DNA of 64,000 nucleotides. Origin: an uncultured Mailhella sp. GTDB taxonomy: Bacteria; Desulfobacterota; Desulfovibrionia; Desulfovibrionales; Desulfovibrionaceae. Every line of letters begins with the position of its first letter. Position 1 is the first letter of the stretch. The DNA is taken from NCBI RefSeq assembly GCF_944324995.1, contig NZ_CALUYL010000009.1:25745-89744 (forward strand). Direction: 5' to 3'. Shown in pieces: positions 16,226 through 24,388 of the stretch. The notes below the pieces were generated by a model. That model saw nothing but the letters and a program-made list of their open reading frames with translations, did no database searches and had not been told where the DNA came from. The translations under genes and the position numbers were made by a program.

Positions 16226-17743
16226 TCAGCGCGAGGCGTCGGCCCGTCCCATGACCCTGTTGAAAAAGTCCTGAAGCATGGACACCAGACGGGCGTGTAT
16301 GGCTTCTCGTGTCTCCGCGTCCACGCTGTTGCACAGGGAGGCCAGCGGCATGGCGGGATCGGCGTCCGGACATGTCGTCTGGAGCGAGGGCGCATCCGCC
16401 TGAAGCAGCAGTTGGTACTCCGTGTTTTTCCCCAGCATGGCAACAAAGCGTCTGGCCTGTTCTGAAGGTCGGTTCCAGCGTTCCTTTTCCGCGCCCACGA
16501 ACAGACAGGGAATGCGGACGTCGGCAAGACTGTCCTGACTGAACAGCATGGAGAAGCCGGGCGAGATGAAGGCCATGGCCCGGAAGCGTGCGTCCGCCAC
16601 GGGCGTGTTGTGGGAGAGAGGCGGCAGCAGGGGAAGCGCCACGGGCGGCGTGGGAATGTCGCGGGCCCGGGCCAGCCGCAGCTGGCGCTGATGGCTGCGC
16701 GCCACGGAGTCGGCCAGGCGGCGGAAAAGCTGTTCGCGGGCCTTGACGGCCACATGCATCATGACGGTTTTTTCTTCCCGCTCCAGCGTGCGGTGACGCA
16801 TGCTCGCCACCAGTTCGTCCATGCGGCCGGAGAGAAAAGGACGGCACCACGGGCTGTCCGTTGGGCGCAAAAGCTCCTTGACGTCGGGAGATGGTCCTTC
16901 ATCGGCCAGCGCAGGCGTAACCAGAAAATTCTGCACTGTTCCTGAAAGCTCTTCCGGAAGGCTGTGTTCGGCGACAGGCTTTGGTGGCACGACTTCCGGC
17001 ACGGAAATGGGAGGAATTTCATCGTCGGGGCGGATGTCGGGCTTGATGGTGTCCGGCAGGGTGAGCTCCGGCGAGGGAATCGTCATGTCTTCGTCGCCCT
17101 CCTCGGAAGCAGGTTTGACGGGCGCTCGTTCTCCGCAGAAGTCGGCCCAGGCGTCCGGGGTCATTTCGCCGCCGGCAAGCAGCAGGCCTGCGGAAGCTGG
17201 CATGCCGAAGCCGAGAAACGCTATGCGGGAGGCGTCGGCCTGCGCGCCTATCTGAGGATGCTCAAGCACGACGTCGAGGGCGGCCCTGAGCTGCAGCGCG
17301 CGCACGGGCAGTTCCCGATCGGAGAAGAGCAGCGCCATGTCCTCCCCGTTGTCGTGATCGTGCGTGGGGGCCGCCACGATGAATCCGCGGGAGGCGAGCT
17401 CAGCCGCAATGTCGTGATGCGTCCAGGCCGAGCCCGTGACGTCGTGAGACAGAATGATGACGGGCCACGGCCCTTCCATGATCGGCGCATTGCGCGCGGC
17501 GCTGAAGCTCCAGTCGCCCACCTTCACGGTGCCGGACTTGCGCCGCGTGGGATACCAGACGCCCATGTGAATCATGAGCCGCTGCGCGGGCAGACTGGAG
17601 GAAAGCGTGCGGTAGCCTGCGTAGATGGTCTGACTTTTCTGCCTGGCCTCCGCGCAGGGCGCAAGCATTAAGACCGTCAGCACGAGGATGACGAGTCGCC
17701 GCGTCAGACGAGGCAAGGTCGGGCAAAAAGAGGTCAGAGTCAT
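16226..17743 (-). CDS. Secreted alpha/beta hydrolase-like protein with altered nucleophile elbow
   Basis: The 505-residue protein starts with a signal peptide (LVILVLTVLMLAPCAEA, cleavage about 33). It resembles the predicted dienelactone-hydrolase family: YPTRRKSG, PWPVIILSHDVTGSAWTHHDIAAELASRGF and APTHDHDN in the first 135 residues. The strand-turn-helix that should hold GxSxG reads RIAFLGFGMPASAG (about 171-184), so the usual nucleophile Ser is Gly; a nearby Ser is displaced by four residues. A Pro-rich insert (about 215-265) separates the two halves of the fold. The role is unknown; the protein may be a diverged hydrolase or a non-catalytic relative acting in the periplasm. mazG ends 29 bases upstream. 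Confidence 0.6.
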   Translation of the reverse strand: MTLTSFCPTLPRLTRRLVILVLTVLMLAPCAEARQKSQTIYAGYRTLSSSLPAQRLMIHMGVWYPTRRKSGTVKVGDWSFSAARNAPIMEGPWPVIILSHDVTGSAWTHHDIAAELASRGFIVAAPTHDHDNGEDMALLFSDRELPVRALQLRAALDVVLEHPQIGAQADASRIAFLGFGMPASAGLLLAGGEMTPDAWADFCGERAPVKPASEEGDEDMTIPSPELTLPDTIKPDIRPDDEIPPISVPEVVPPKPVAEHSLPEELSGTVQNFLVTPALADEGPSPDVKELLRPTDSPWCRPFLSGRMDELVASMRHRTLEREEKTVMMHVAVKAREQLFRRLADSVARSHQRQLRLARARDIPTPPVALPLLPPLSHNTPVADARFRAMAFISPGFSMLFSQDSLADVRIPCLFVGAEKERWNRPSEQARRFVAMLGKNTEYQLLLQADAPSLQTTCPDADPAMPLASLCNSVDAETREAIHARLVSMLQDFFNRVMGRADASR

Positions 17744-17772
17744 GAGGTTGCTCCGCAGCGGAGCTTTTCTGG

Positions 17773-18624
17773 CTAGGCTTCGGGGTTTTCTTTGGGAGCC
17801 GCGAAGTCTACGGCCGGGCCCTGTTCCTTGCGGGGTTCCGCGGCCTTCACTTCGTTCCAGAGTTCGTCCTTTTCGTCCAGACTGAGCGCCTTGAAATCGA
17901 GTCCGCGTTCGCGGGCGAGCTTTTCCATGGCTTCAAAACGGGCGCGGAAGCGGTTGGCTGCAAAGTCCACGGCGGAACCGGCCTTGACGCCCATGCGGCG
18001 TCCGAGCTCCACGAGCGTGAAGATCATGTCTCCGAGTTCGTGTTCCTTGGCGGCGTCGCTGCCCGAGGCGCGGGCGTCGAGCAGTTCAAGCCATTCGGCT
18101 TCCACCTGACGTTCCACTTCTTCGTCGTCGTCCCAGGTGAATCCGGCTCCCGCGGCCTTGGCGTGCAGACGGTAGGCCTTGGTCAGCGGCGGCAGGCCGG
18201 AAGGCACGGAAGAGAGCACGCCCTTGGACGCTTCGCCTTCGGCTTCCTTTTCCGCCTTCTTGATGGCGGCCCAGTTCTTCATGAGGTCGTCGATGCTCTC
18301 GCAGTGCTTTTCGCCGAATACGTGGGGATGACGGCGGGTCATCTTGTCCGCGCCCATTTTGAGGGCGTCGCCGAGGGAGAACTGCCCCGCAAGTTCAAAG
18401 CGGCGGGCCATGAGCAGAAGCACGAAGAGAAGATCGCCCATTTCGTCGCAGGCGTGACCGGGCTTGCCGGAGCGGATGGCGTCCACGAGTTCATGACATT
18501 CTTCTATGAGATATTCGCACATGGATACGGGGGTCTGTTCCTTGTCCCAGGGGCAACCCTTTTCAGGATCGATGAGCTGATTGACGACGTTCTGAAAGCG
18601 AAGAAGCTGTTCCTGCTCGTTCAT
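17773..18624 (-). CDS. mazG: Nucleoside triphosphate pyrophosphohydrolase MazG
   Basis: The 283-residue protein carries two MazG repeats. The first has CPWDKEQTPVSMCEYLIEE and the metal-binding EExxE...ExxD pattern in EECHELVDAI and DEMGDLLFVLLLMA. RRHPHVFGE is another family hallmark. The second repeat (about 175-235) has ELGDMIFTLVELGRRMGV. MazG hydrolyses non-canonical or excess NTPs to NMP and pyrophosphate. The C-terminal 30 residues are a low-complexity tail. I start at ATG 18624 because GGAG precedes it by 6-7 bases; an upstream in-frame TTG has no such site. Confidence 0.93.
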   Translation of the reverse strand: MNEQEQLLRFQNVVNQLIDPEKGCPWDKEQTPVSMCEYLIEECHELVDAIRSGKPGHACDEMGDLLFVLLLMARRFELAGQFSLGDALKMGADKMTRRHPHVFGEKHCESIDDLMKNWAAIKKAEKEAEGEASKGVLSSVPSGLPPLTKAYRLHAKAAGAGFTWDDDEEVERQVEAEWLELLDARASGSDAAKEHELGDMIFTLVELGRRMGVKAGSAVDFAANRFRARFEAMEKLARERGLDFKALSLDEKDELWNEVKAAEPRKEQGPAVDFAAPKENPEA

Positions 18625-18663
18625 GATGGACTCCGTTTGAATATGACGGCGCAACGCGCTGAA

Positions 18664-19149
18664 TTACAGTTGAGGAATGTGAAGGTCGAGAGAGCCGGCG
18701 AGCGCCTGAATGAAGCGCATGAGCGGGGGAAGCACCTGAGATTGCCTGACCACGTCTACGTCCGGCAGCAGCCGGATGGCGATGTAGCCGATGACTCCGG
18801 CGAAAAGGAGGCCTTTGGCCAGTCCGGCCAGCAGGCCGAGCATGCGGTCTATGCCGCCGGCAAAGGCGGATTCCAGCATGTTGTGAAGCACATGGGCAAG
18901 AAGCCCCACCACAAGAATGCCCGCCACGAAAAGCAGCGCCATGGAGAGCATGGGCGCAAAGCCCGGCGAAACGCCGTACTGCGTGAGCAGGGGCGCAAAC
19001 TGTGCGCTGAAGGTGCGGGCGAGCACAATGCCGGCCGCCACGCCGAGCAGGCCCGCGACTTCCTGCACCAGGCCCCGTATCAGTCCCTTGACGCTGAAAA
19101 AGAGCAGAATGATGAGAAGGGCGGTGTCAAGCAGATTGATTTGAAACAT
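18664..19149 (-). CDS. cvpA: CvpA-family inner-membrane protein
   Basis: The 161-residue protein has four hydrophobic segments and the typical CvpA start: NLLDTALLIILLFFSVKGLIRGLVQE, with the conserved RG/E pattern after the first helix. FVAGILVVGLLAHVLHNM and GGIDRMLGLLAGLAKGLL match the later helices of the family. CvpA was named for colicin V production in E. coli; its molecular function is not settled, though it is tied to envelope stress in some bacteria. It sits 39 bases upstream of the mazG start, same strand. Confidence 0.85.
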   Translation of the reverse strand: MFQINLLDTALLIILLFFSVKGLIRGLVQEVAGLLGVAAGIVLARTFSAQFAPLLTQYGVSPGFAPMLSMALLFVAGILVVGLLAHVLHNMLESAFAGGIDRMLGLLAGLAKGLLFAGVIGYIAIRLLPDVDVVRQSQVLPPLMRFIQALAGSLDLHIPQL

Positions 19150-19321
19150 AGGACTTCGGCATTCCTCTGAAATAGGTGTCAGGGTATTGTAGAGGAACCG
19201 GCGGCACTGTCAAGAAAAAGCGGACGCCGCGCGCAGCCCGGAAGAAAAACGTCGCGCCCCGGCGGCCGAAAGCCGGAGAGGAAATCTTGCCTAAATGAAA
19301 AAAAGAGAGGAATATGAGGCC

Positions 19322-19353
19322 CGTCCGAAGAAGGATGCATCCTTCTTCGGACG
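19322..19353. promoter_or_regulatory. 32-bp perfect palindrome before the nitroreductase
   Basis: The sequence from 19322 reads cgtccgaagaaggatg and then its exact reverse complement. It lies 23 bases before the nitroreductase ATG and directly after a loose promoter-like pair (TTGCCT near 19287 and AATATG near 19311). It could be an operator, or a hairpin in the mRNA leader. There is no T-run of terminator quality. Confidence 0.65.
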
Positions 19354-19376
19354 AAACCTTTTTGAGGAGACCAAGC

Positions 19377-19898
19377 ATGAAAGAGACTTTGCAGGATATC
19401 AGAACCCGTCGCAGCTGCCGTAAGTTTCAGCCCCGTCAGATTGCCGAAGAGGAGCTGAACGCCATTCTCGAAGCCGGAACCTGGGCGCCTACCGGTCACG
19501 GCTGGCAGTCTCCCGTGATGGTGGTTTTGCAGGACAAGGCCACCATAGAGAAGCTCTCGAAGATGAACGCCGCCATTATGGGCACGAACGGCGATCCCTT
19601 CTACGGCGCGCCCACCGTGGTCGTCGTGCTGGCGGACAAATCCCGTCCCACCTATCGGGAGGACGGCGCGCTCGTCATGGGCAATCTGATGCTGGCCGCG
19701 CATGCCGTGGGCGTGGCGTCCTGCTGGATTCATCGCGCCCGCGAAGAGTTTGAATCGGAAGAAGGCAAGGCGCTGCTCAAGAGCTGGGGCATCGAAGGCG
19801 ACTACGCCGGCGTGGGACACTGCATTCTCGGCTACGCCGCGGAAAACGGCGAAGCGCCCGCCAAGCCCCGCAAGGAAGGCTACATCATCCGCGTGTAG
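19377..19898 (+). CDS. Nitroreductase-family flavoprotein
   Basis: The 173-residue protein opens with IRTRRSCRKFQPRQI, the FMN-phosphate-binding RRSxRxF motif of the family, and has LEAGTWAPTGHGWQ (about 37-50) and NLMLAAHAVGVASCWIHRARE (about 102-122). These proteins bind FMN and use NAD(P)H to reduce nitro groups, quinones or flavins; this one is short and its substrate is unknown. The start at 19377 follows GAGGAG by a good distance; an in-frame upstream start would run through the palindrome. It stands alone, divergent from cvpA. Confidence 0.9.
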   Translation: MKETLQDIRTRRSCRKFQPRQIAEEELNAILEAGTWAPTGHGWQSPVMVVLQDKATIEKLSKMNAAIMGTNGDPFYGAPTVVVVLADKSRPTYREDGALVMGNLMLAAHAVGVASCWIHRAREEFESEEGKALLKSWGIEGDYAGVGHCILGYAAENGEAPAKPRKEGYIIRV

Positions 19899-20093
19899 CA
19901 TTTGGCGCGTTCGTAAACCTGTTCAGCAGAGCCGGGGCCGCCGGAAACGCGTCTGAAAGCGCTTTGGGCGGGGCGATTGCCGCAAAAGCTCCGGCAGAGC
20001 GGCGTCATCGTTCGGAGCTTGCCCTGATCGGGCTGCGGCGGACGTGAACATGTCGTCTCCGACGCTTCACCTCGTGGCTTTTTGCTGTTTTTG

Positions 20094-20151
20094 CATCGTG
20101 GGCAGACTGCCTTGACCTTTGCAGGTCGAAGCAGCCTGCCCCGATGTTTTT
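20094..20151 (+). terminator. Long hairpin with T-tract between nitroreductase and hyd genes
   Basis: catcg...gggcag...ctgc...ttgacc pairs in order with ggtcga...gcag...ctgccc...cgatg around a short loop, and TTTTT follows. The hairpin lies about 195 bases past the nitroreductase stop and 255 before the TM1266-like gene. It looks like an intrinsic terminator; a small structured RNA or leader element is a second option. The rest of 19,899-20,405 shows no gene. Confidence 0.5.
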
Positions 20152-20405
20152 GTGCCCGGGGAAGTCTGAGAAGACAAAAAAGGACCGGCTTGCCTTTTTG
20201 TTCGGGGGATTATACCTTCATTGCCCGAAAATACAGGAAGTTTCGTTGCCGGCGGCGCGCGGGGCACTGTTGTCTGCCGTTCTCCGCTTCCGTCGGAGAC
20301 GGGAGAAAGTTCCGCCTGACGGCGCGGCGGGAAAAGCGCCGGGCGTACGCCGGGAAAGAGTGCTGCGGAACGCGACAAGTCGTCGGCCGCTGCTGTGGAG
20401 GAAGC

Positions 20406-20654
20406 ATGAGCGAGTCTCGGATAGGAACGGTGGGCATCGTGGTGGACGATCAGGAAAGCACGCCGCAGATCAACGCCATACTGCATCAGTATGCCGACAT
20501 CATTGTGGGGCGTCTCGGCATTCCCTACCGCAGCCGCGGCGTGGCCGTCATTGCTCTTGTCGTTGACGGCAGCATGGACGCCATTTCCGGCATGACCGGG
20601 CGCATAGGCAAAATTCGCGGCGTGTCCGTCAAGGCCGCCGTTTCGAGGCGCTGA
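20406..20654 (+). CDS. TM1266-like putative iron-only hydrogenase system regulator
   Basis: The 82-residue protein matches the TM1266 family, small ferredoxin-like-fold proteins of the NikR C-terminal type found next to [FeFe]-hydrogenase maturases: RIGTVGIVVDDQESTPQ, NAILHQYADIIVGRLGIPYR and GSMDAISGMTGRIGKIRGVS. A regulatory role is proposed for the family but has not been shown to my knowledge, and it lacks an obvious DNA-binding domain. GGAGG precedes the ATG at 20406. It ends three bases before hydE, so they are co-transcribed. Confidence 0.88.
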   Translation: MSESRIGTVGIVVDDQESTPQINAILHQYADIIVGRLGIPYRSRGVAVIALVVDGSMDAISGMTGRIGKIRGVSVKAAVSRR

Positions 20655-20657
20655 GTC

Positions 20658-21854
20658 ATGATGAATGTTTCGTCTTGCCTTTCCGTGATTCAGGAGATGG
20701 TCGAGGGGCGCTTCCCCGGCCCGGAACGTCTGGGAGCCTTTATCGACGCCTGCGCCCCGGAGCGTTTTGCCGGTCCCGTGCCCGAAAACGCGTCGGCGCT
20801 GGAGGCGGAATATCTTGCCGAAGCCGGACTTCCGGCCGCGGCCGCCTCGTCCGACAAACCCTCGCCGGAAAGTGCGCTGTCTGCGGAAGAGGCAGGCGCG
20901 GTGAAGGACGCGCTGTTTGCCGCGGCGCGTGAAAAGGCACTGGCGCATTTCGGCAATCGCGTTTATATCCGCGGGCTCATAGAAATTTCAAACATCTGCC
21001 GTCAGAATTGCCGATACTGCGGCATACGCGCAGGCAACGCACAGGCGGAACGCTACCGGCTTTCTCCCGAACAGATTCTGGACTGCTGCGAGCACGGCTA
21101 CGGGCTGGGATTCCGCACCTTTGTTCTTCAGGGCGGCGAGGACGCCTGGTTCACCGACGAGCGGCTTGCCGACATGCTGCGCAGCATCAAGAAGCGCTGG
21201 CCCGACTGCGCGGTCACGCTGTCGGTGGGAGAGCGTTCGACGGAGTCGTATCGACTTTTGAAGGATGCCGGAGCCGATCGTTTTCTTTTGCGGCATGAAA
21301 CGGCCGATCCCGTGCATTACGCCAAGCTGCACCCCGCGGCGCAGTCATGGAAGCATCGCATGGACTGCCTGAAGGCGCTCAAGAGCTGCGGGTATCAGAC
21401 CGGCGCGGGGTTCATGGTGGGCTCGCCCTGGCAGACCACGGACTGCCTGGTGAAGGATCTGTGCTTTCTGCGCGATTTTCAGCCGGAAATGGTGGGCATC
21501 GGACCGTTCATTCCTCATGCGCAGACGCCGTTCGCCGCGTTTCCCGCCGGCAGCGTGGAAAGAACGCTGGTGATGGTGGCGCTGGTGCGGCTGCTGCTGC
21601 CCTGCGCCATGCTTCCTTCCACCACGGCGCTGGGAACCGCGGCGGGCAACGGTCGCGAACGCGGCATTCTGGCCGGAGCCAATGTGCTCATGCCCAATCT
21701 TTCGCCCCGCGAGGCGCGGGCGCGCTACCGTCTTTACAACAACAAGCTCTCGGAAGGCGCGGAATGCGCCGACAATGTCCGGGAACTTCGGGAGCGCATA
21801 CGCGCCGTCGGGTACGACATCGTCGTGGACAGGGGCGATTTTCGGTCCTGCTGA
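20658..21854 (+). CDS. hydE: [FeFe]-hydrogenase maturation radical SAM protein HydE
   Basis: The 398-residue protein contains the radical-SAM cluster motif CRQNCRYC (about 114-121), preceded by VYIRGLIEISN and followed by LSPEQILDCCEHGYGLGFRTFVLQGGED, all typical of HydE. TALGTAAGNGRERGILAGANVLMPNLSP near the C-terminus is another family block. HydE helps build the non-protein dithiolate/iron subcluster of [FeFe] hydrogenase, working with HydG and HydF. An N-terminal extension of about 85 residues before the barrel is longer than in some homologues and Ala/Glu-rich in its second half. hydF follows after 39 bases. Confidence 0.95.
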   Translation: MMNVSSCLSVIQEMVEGRFPGPERLGAFIDACAPERFAGPVPENASALEAEYLAEAGLPAAAASSDKPSPESALSAEEAGAVKDALFAAAREKALAHFGNRVYIRGLIEISNICRQNCRYCGIRAGNAQAERYRLSPEQILDCCEHGYGLGFRTFVLQGGEDAWFTDERLADMLRSIKKRWPDCAVTLSVGERSTESYRLLKDAGADRFLLRHETADPVHYAKLHPAAQSWKHRMDCLKALKSCGYQTGAGFMVGSPWQTTDCLVKDLCFLRDFQPEMVGIGPFIPHAQTPFAAFPAGSVERTLVMVALVRLLLPCAMLPSTTALGTAAGNGRERGILAGANVLMPNLSPREARARYRLYNNKLSEGAECADNVRELRERIRAVGYDIVVDRGDFRSC

Positions 21855-21893
21855 CTGTGAAGCGGACCGTGTTTTGCTGGAAAAGGAGACGGT

Positions 21894-23102
21894 ATGTCCG
21901 ACAGTATTAATGATACGCCGCGTTCGGGGCGACTGCACATAGGCATTTACGGCAGGCGCAACGCGGGCAAGTCTTCCCTCATCAACGCCATTACCGGACA
22001 CGAAACGGCCATTGTTTCCGAAACGGCGGGAACCACGACGGATCCGGTGTACAAGTCCATGGAAATTCACGGACTCGGTCCGTGCGTGCTCATCGACACG
22101 GCAGGTTTCGACGACGTCGGCCCCATGGGCGAGCTTCGCGTGGAAAAAACCCGGCTGGCGCTGGAGAAAACCGACATGGCGCTGCTTGTGGTGACAGACG
22201 GAGACGATCTTTCCGTGGAAAAGAAGTGGGCGGCGTCGCTGAAGGCGCGCAAGACGCCGTTCATCGTGGTGCTCAACAAGATGGACGAGCACAGCGAGGC
22301 CGAACTTGAGCGTCTTTCTTCCCGCATAGCCGACGAGCTCGGCAAAAAGCCCGTGGTTGTGAGCGCAAAGGAGGGCACGAACATGCCCGTGCTGCGCGAG
22401 GCCATGCTGCGTCTGGTGCCGGCCGACTGGGGAACCATGAAGCTCACCGGCGATCTTTGCGGAGAAGGCGACGTGGTCATGCTGGTCATGCCGCAGGACA
22501 TTCAGGCTCCGCAGGGACGCCTCATCCTGCCGCAGGTGCAGGTCACCCGGGAACTGCTGGACAAAAAATGCATTATTGCCAGCTGCACGGCCGACAAGAT
22601 AGCGCAGACGCTGAGCGCGCTTTCGCAGCCTCCGCATCTCATCATCACGGATTCGCAGGTGTTCGGCGAAGTCTGGAAGCTCAAGCCTGCGGAAAGCCTG
22701 CTGACGTCATTTTCCATTCTGATGGCGGGATACAAGGGAGACATCAATGAGTTTCTCAAGGGCGCGGAAGCCATCGACCGCCTGACGCCGCACTCCAAAG
22801 TGCTCATTGCGGAAGCGTGTACGCACGTGCCGCTTGCGGAAGACATCGGCCGGGAGAAAATTCCGCGCAGGCTGAGGGCCCGTTTCGGCGAAACGCTGGA
22901 AATCAAGGTGGTGAGCGGAACGGACTTCCCGGCGGATCTCACGCCGTACGATCTCATCATTCACTGCGGCGCGTGCATGTTCAACAGAACTTATATGATG
23001 TCGCGGGTTCAGAAGGCCAGAGAGCAGGGCGTTCCTCTGTGCAACTACGGCGTGGCGCTGGCCAAGCTCACGGGCATTCTGGACAAGGTGGTACACGCCT
23101 GA
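21894..23102 (+). CDS. hydF: [FeFe]-hydrogenase maturation GTPase HydF
   Basis: The 402-residue protein has an N-terminal GTPase with P-loop GRRNAGKSS (about 21-29), switch region TAGTTTDPV, DTAGFDD and NKMD. The C-terminal part carries the cluster ligands CTH (about 309-311) and HCGAC (about 357-361). HydF is the scaffold that carries the assembled di-iron cluster precursor to the hydrogenase. AAAGGAG lies before the ATG. A terminator follows about 48 bases after the stop, so TM1266-hydE-hydF is a closed transcription unit that does not include hydG. Confidence 0.96.
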   Translation: MSDSINDTPRSGRLHIGIYGRRNAGKSSLINAITGHETAIVSETAGTTTDPVYKSMEIHGLGPCVLIDTAGFDDVGPMGELRVEKTRLALEKTDMALLVVTDGDDLSVEKKWAASLKARKTPFIVVLNKMDEHSEAELERLSSRIADELGKKPVVVSAKEGTNMPVLREAMLRLVPADWGTMKLTGDLCGEGDVVMLVMPQDIQAPQGRLILPQVQVTRELLDKKCIIASCTADKIAQTLSALSQPPHLIITDSQVFGEVWKLKPAESLLTSFSILMAGYKGDINEFLKGAEAIDRLTPHSKVLIAEACTHVPLAEDIGREKIPRRLRARFGETLEIKVVSGTDFPADLTPYDLIIHCGACMFNRTYMMSRVQKAREQGVPLCNYGVALAKLTGILDKVVHA

Positions 23103-23150
23103 ACATGGTTCGGCGCATGTTGAACCGAGCATGTTGAGCCGATGACGGGA

Positions 23151-23191
23151 GGACGCGCTGCTTCGTTTGAGAGGAAAAAGCGCGTCCTTTT
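23151..23191 (+). terminator. Intrinsic terminator after hydF
   Basis: ggacgcgct pairs with agcgcgtcc around a 19-base loop and TTTT follows. Confidence 0.7.
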
Positions 23192-23372
23192 GGCATGCAC
23201 AAATCATGAGGGCAGGGGCCGTTTTCGGACGTCCTTCCGGCAATGCTGCCGAAGCGGGGCGTTTTTCATGAGATACGGTGGGGAAAAGATCGCCGTAGAA
23301 ATCTTTTTTATCAAAAGGGGAAGAAAAACACTTGCCTTTTGGAGCGGGTCCGGCTATATTCCCCTTCGTTGT

Positions 23373-23449
23373 CGGGATGTGGCTCAGTTTGGTAGAGTAC
23401 AGCGTTCGGGACGCTGGGGTCGCTGGTTCAAATCCTGCCATCCCGACCA
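23373..23449 (+). tRNA. tRNA-Pro (anticodon CGG)
   Basis: The 77-base gene folds into a standard cloverleaf. The acceptor arm cgggatg pairs with catcccg, the D arm is gctc/gagt, the anticodon arm cagcg/cgctg holds the loop ttcggga with anticodon CGG, and the T arm gctgg/cctgc holds ttcaaat. The first base is C pairing with G, as in bacterial proline tRNAs. The 3' ACCA is encoded. It reads CCG codons. Confidence 0.97.
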
Positions 23450-23461
23450 GATGAAAAGAAT

Positions 23462-23504
23462 GTAAGGCCTCGTAAGGGTAACACCTTATGAGGCCTTACT
23501 TTTA
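23462..23504 (+). terminator. Intrinsic terminator after tRNA-Pro
   Basis: A 16-bp stem (gtaaggcctcgtaagg with its complement, one G-T wobble) closes over gtaaca and leads into TTTTAT, 13 bases past the tRNA end. Confidence 0.85.
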
Positions 23505-23667
23505 TCCTGCTTCGTTTCCAGAGGAGTTGCGGCAGAACGGCGGAGCACTTTTCTGAAAAGCGGCAGCACAAGTGCATGCTCCGATGCTGAAAACGGAAGG
23601 ACGTTCGACGTTGAGGATGTCCGCCTCAGCAAAAAAGCAGAAAAAGTGCAGGCCCGGCCTGAGGGGA

Positions 23668-23693
23668 AAGCCCCCGATAATCTTCGGGGGCCT
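23668..23693 (-). terminator. Hairpin after the small lipoprotein gene
   Basis: On the minus strand aaggcccccgaag and cgggggctt form a stem a few bases after the stop at 23698; the following T-run is short. Confidence 0.6.
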
Positions 23694-23697
23694 TGCA

Positions 23698-23886
23698 TTA
23701 CCAGTATCTGTGAGGCGGAGGCGGGGGCGGAGGACGATGCCCCTTGGGCGGACGGCGGGGCCGCTTCTTCGGCTTGCGATGGTCGGGCGGAGGCGGAGGA
23801 ACAACGCATCCGGTCAGCGACGAGGTCGCCATGCCGATGGTCGCCAGAGCCGCAAAGGTGCTGAGAAAAGAGCGTCTGGTCATCAT
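23698..23886 (-). CDS. Small Pro/His/Arg-rich lipoprotein
   Basis: The 62-residue product starts MMTRRSFLSTFAALATIGMA and then SSLTGC. This is a signal peptide with paired Arg residues and a lipobox (LTGC), so the mature protein starts at Cys and is lipid-anchored. The mature part is only about 37 residues, rich in Pro, with Arg, Lys and His, ending PPPPPHRYW. AAAGG lies before the ATG at 23886. Nothing is known of its function; a role in spanning or touching the cell wall is conceivable because of the stiff Pro-rich tail. A dedicated terminator follows. Confidence 0.7.
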   Translation of the reverse strand: MMTRRSFLSTFAALATIGMATSSLTGCVVPPPPPDHRKPKKRPRRPPKGHRPPPPPPPHRYW

Positions 23887-24167
23887 AATGTTGCCTTTTG
23901 TTTTGAAATATATGAATTTTCTTGACCTGTAGTTTATTGGTAGCATAGCTGGAAGCGTTGTCAATCGCTTCTTCCGGATGGAGGCCCCGGCGTGAGATTT
24001 TTCGACGCTCCTGCGGGGGGATGTTCGACAAAGCGACGCTCCGGTGAATCAGGCTTTTGCCGTCAGCGACCTTGAATCATTGCTGAATCTGCCCGCGTTT
24101 GGTGGCGTCATGATGTCGTTGCAGAACTTCGTCTTGTCATGACATCTTTGGCAAACGTGAAAGACGC

Positions 24168-24210
24168 AAAAAAAAAACAGCCTCCGCGAGACGTCACGGG
24201 GGCTGTTTTT
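24168..24210 (-). terminator. Bidirectional terminator downstream of the cupin gene
   Basis: cagcctccg pairs with cgggggctg; ten T residues follow on the minus strand and five on the plus strand. It lies about 180 bases past the cupin stop. Nothing else was seen between 23,887 and 24,388. Confidence 0.7.
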
Positions 24211-24388
24211 GCATGCGGATATCCGCGGGAATATGGGCGGCAGGACAATCGGCGGATGCGTGACGTCGGCGCTTCGGCGCGGAACCGACGCCGTGCATCC
24301 GCCGTCATGCCGCTCTCATGCCGCGACGGGCGCGCAGCATGGGGCGCTTTTGCATGAGCGCTTTCCTGCTGCGCGCATGGATGCGGCA

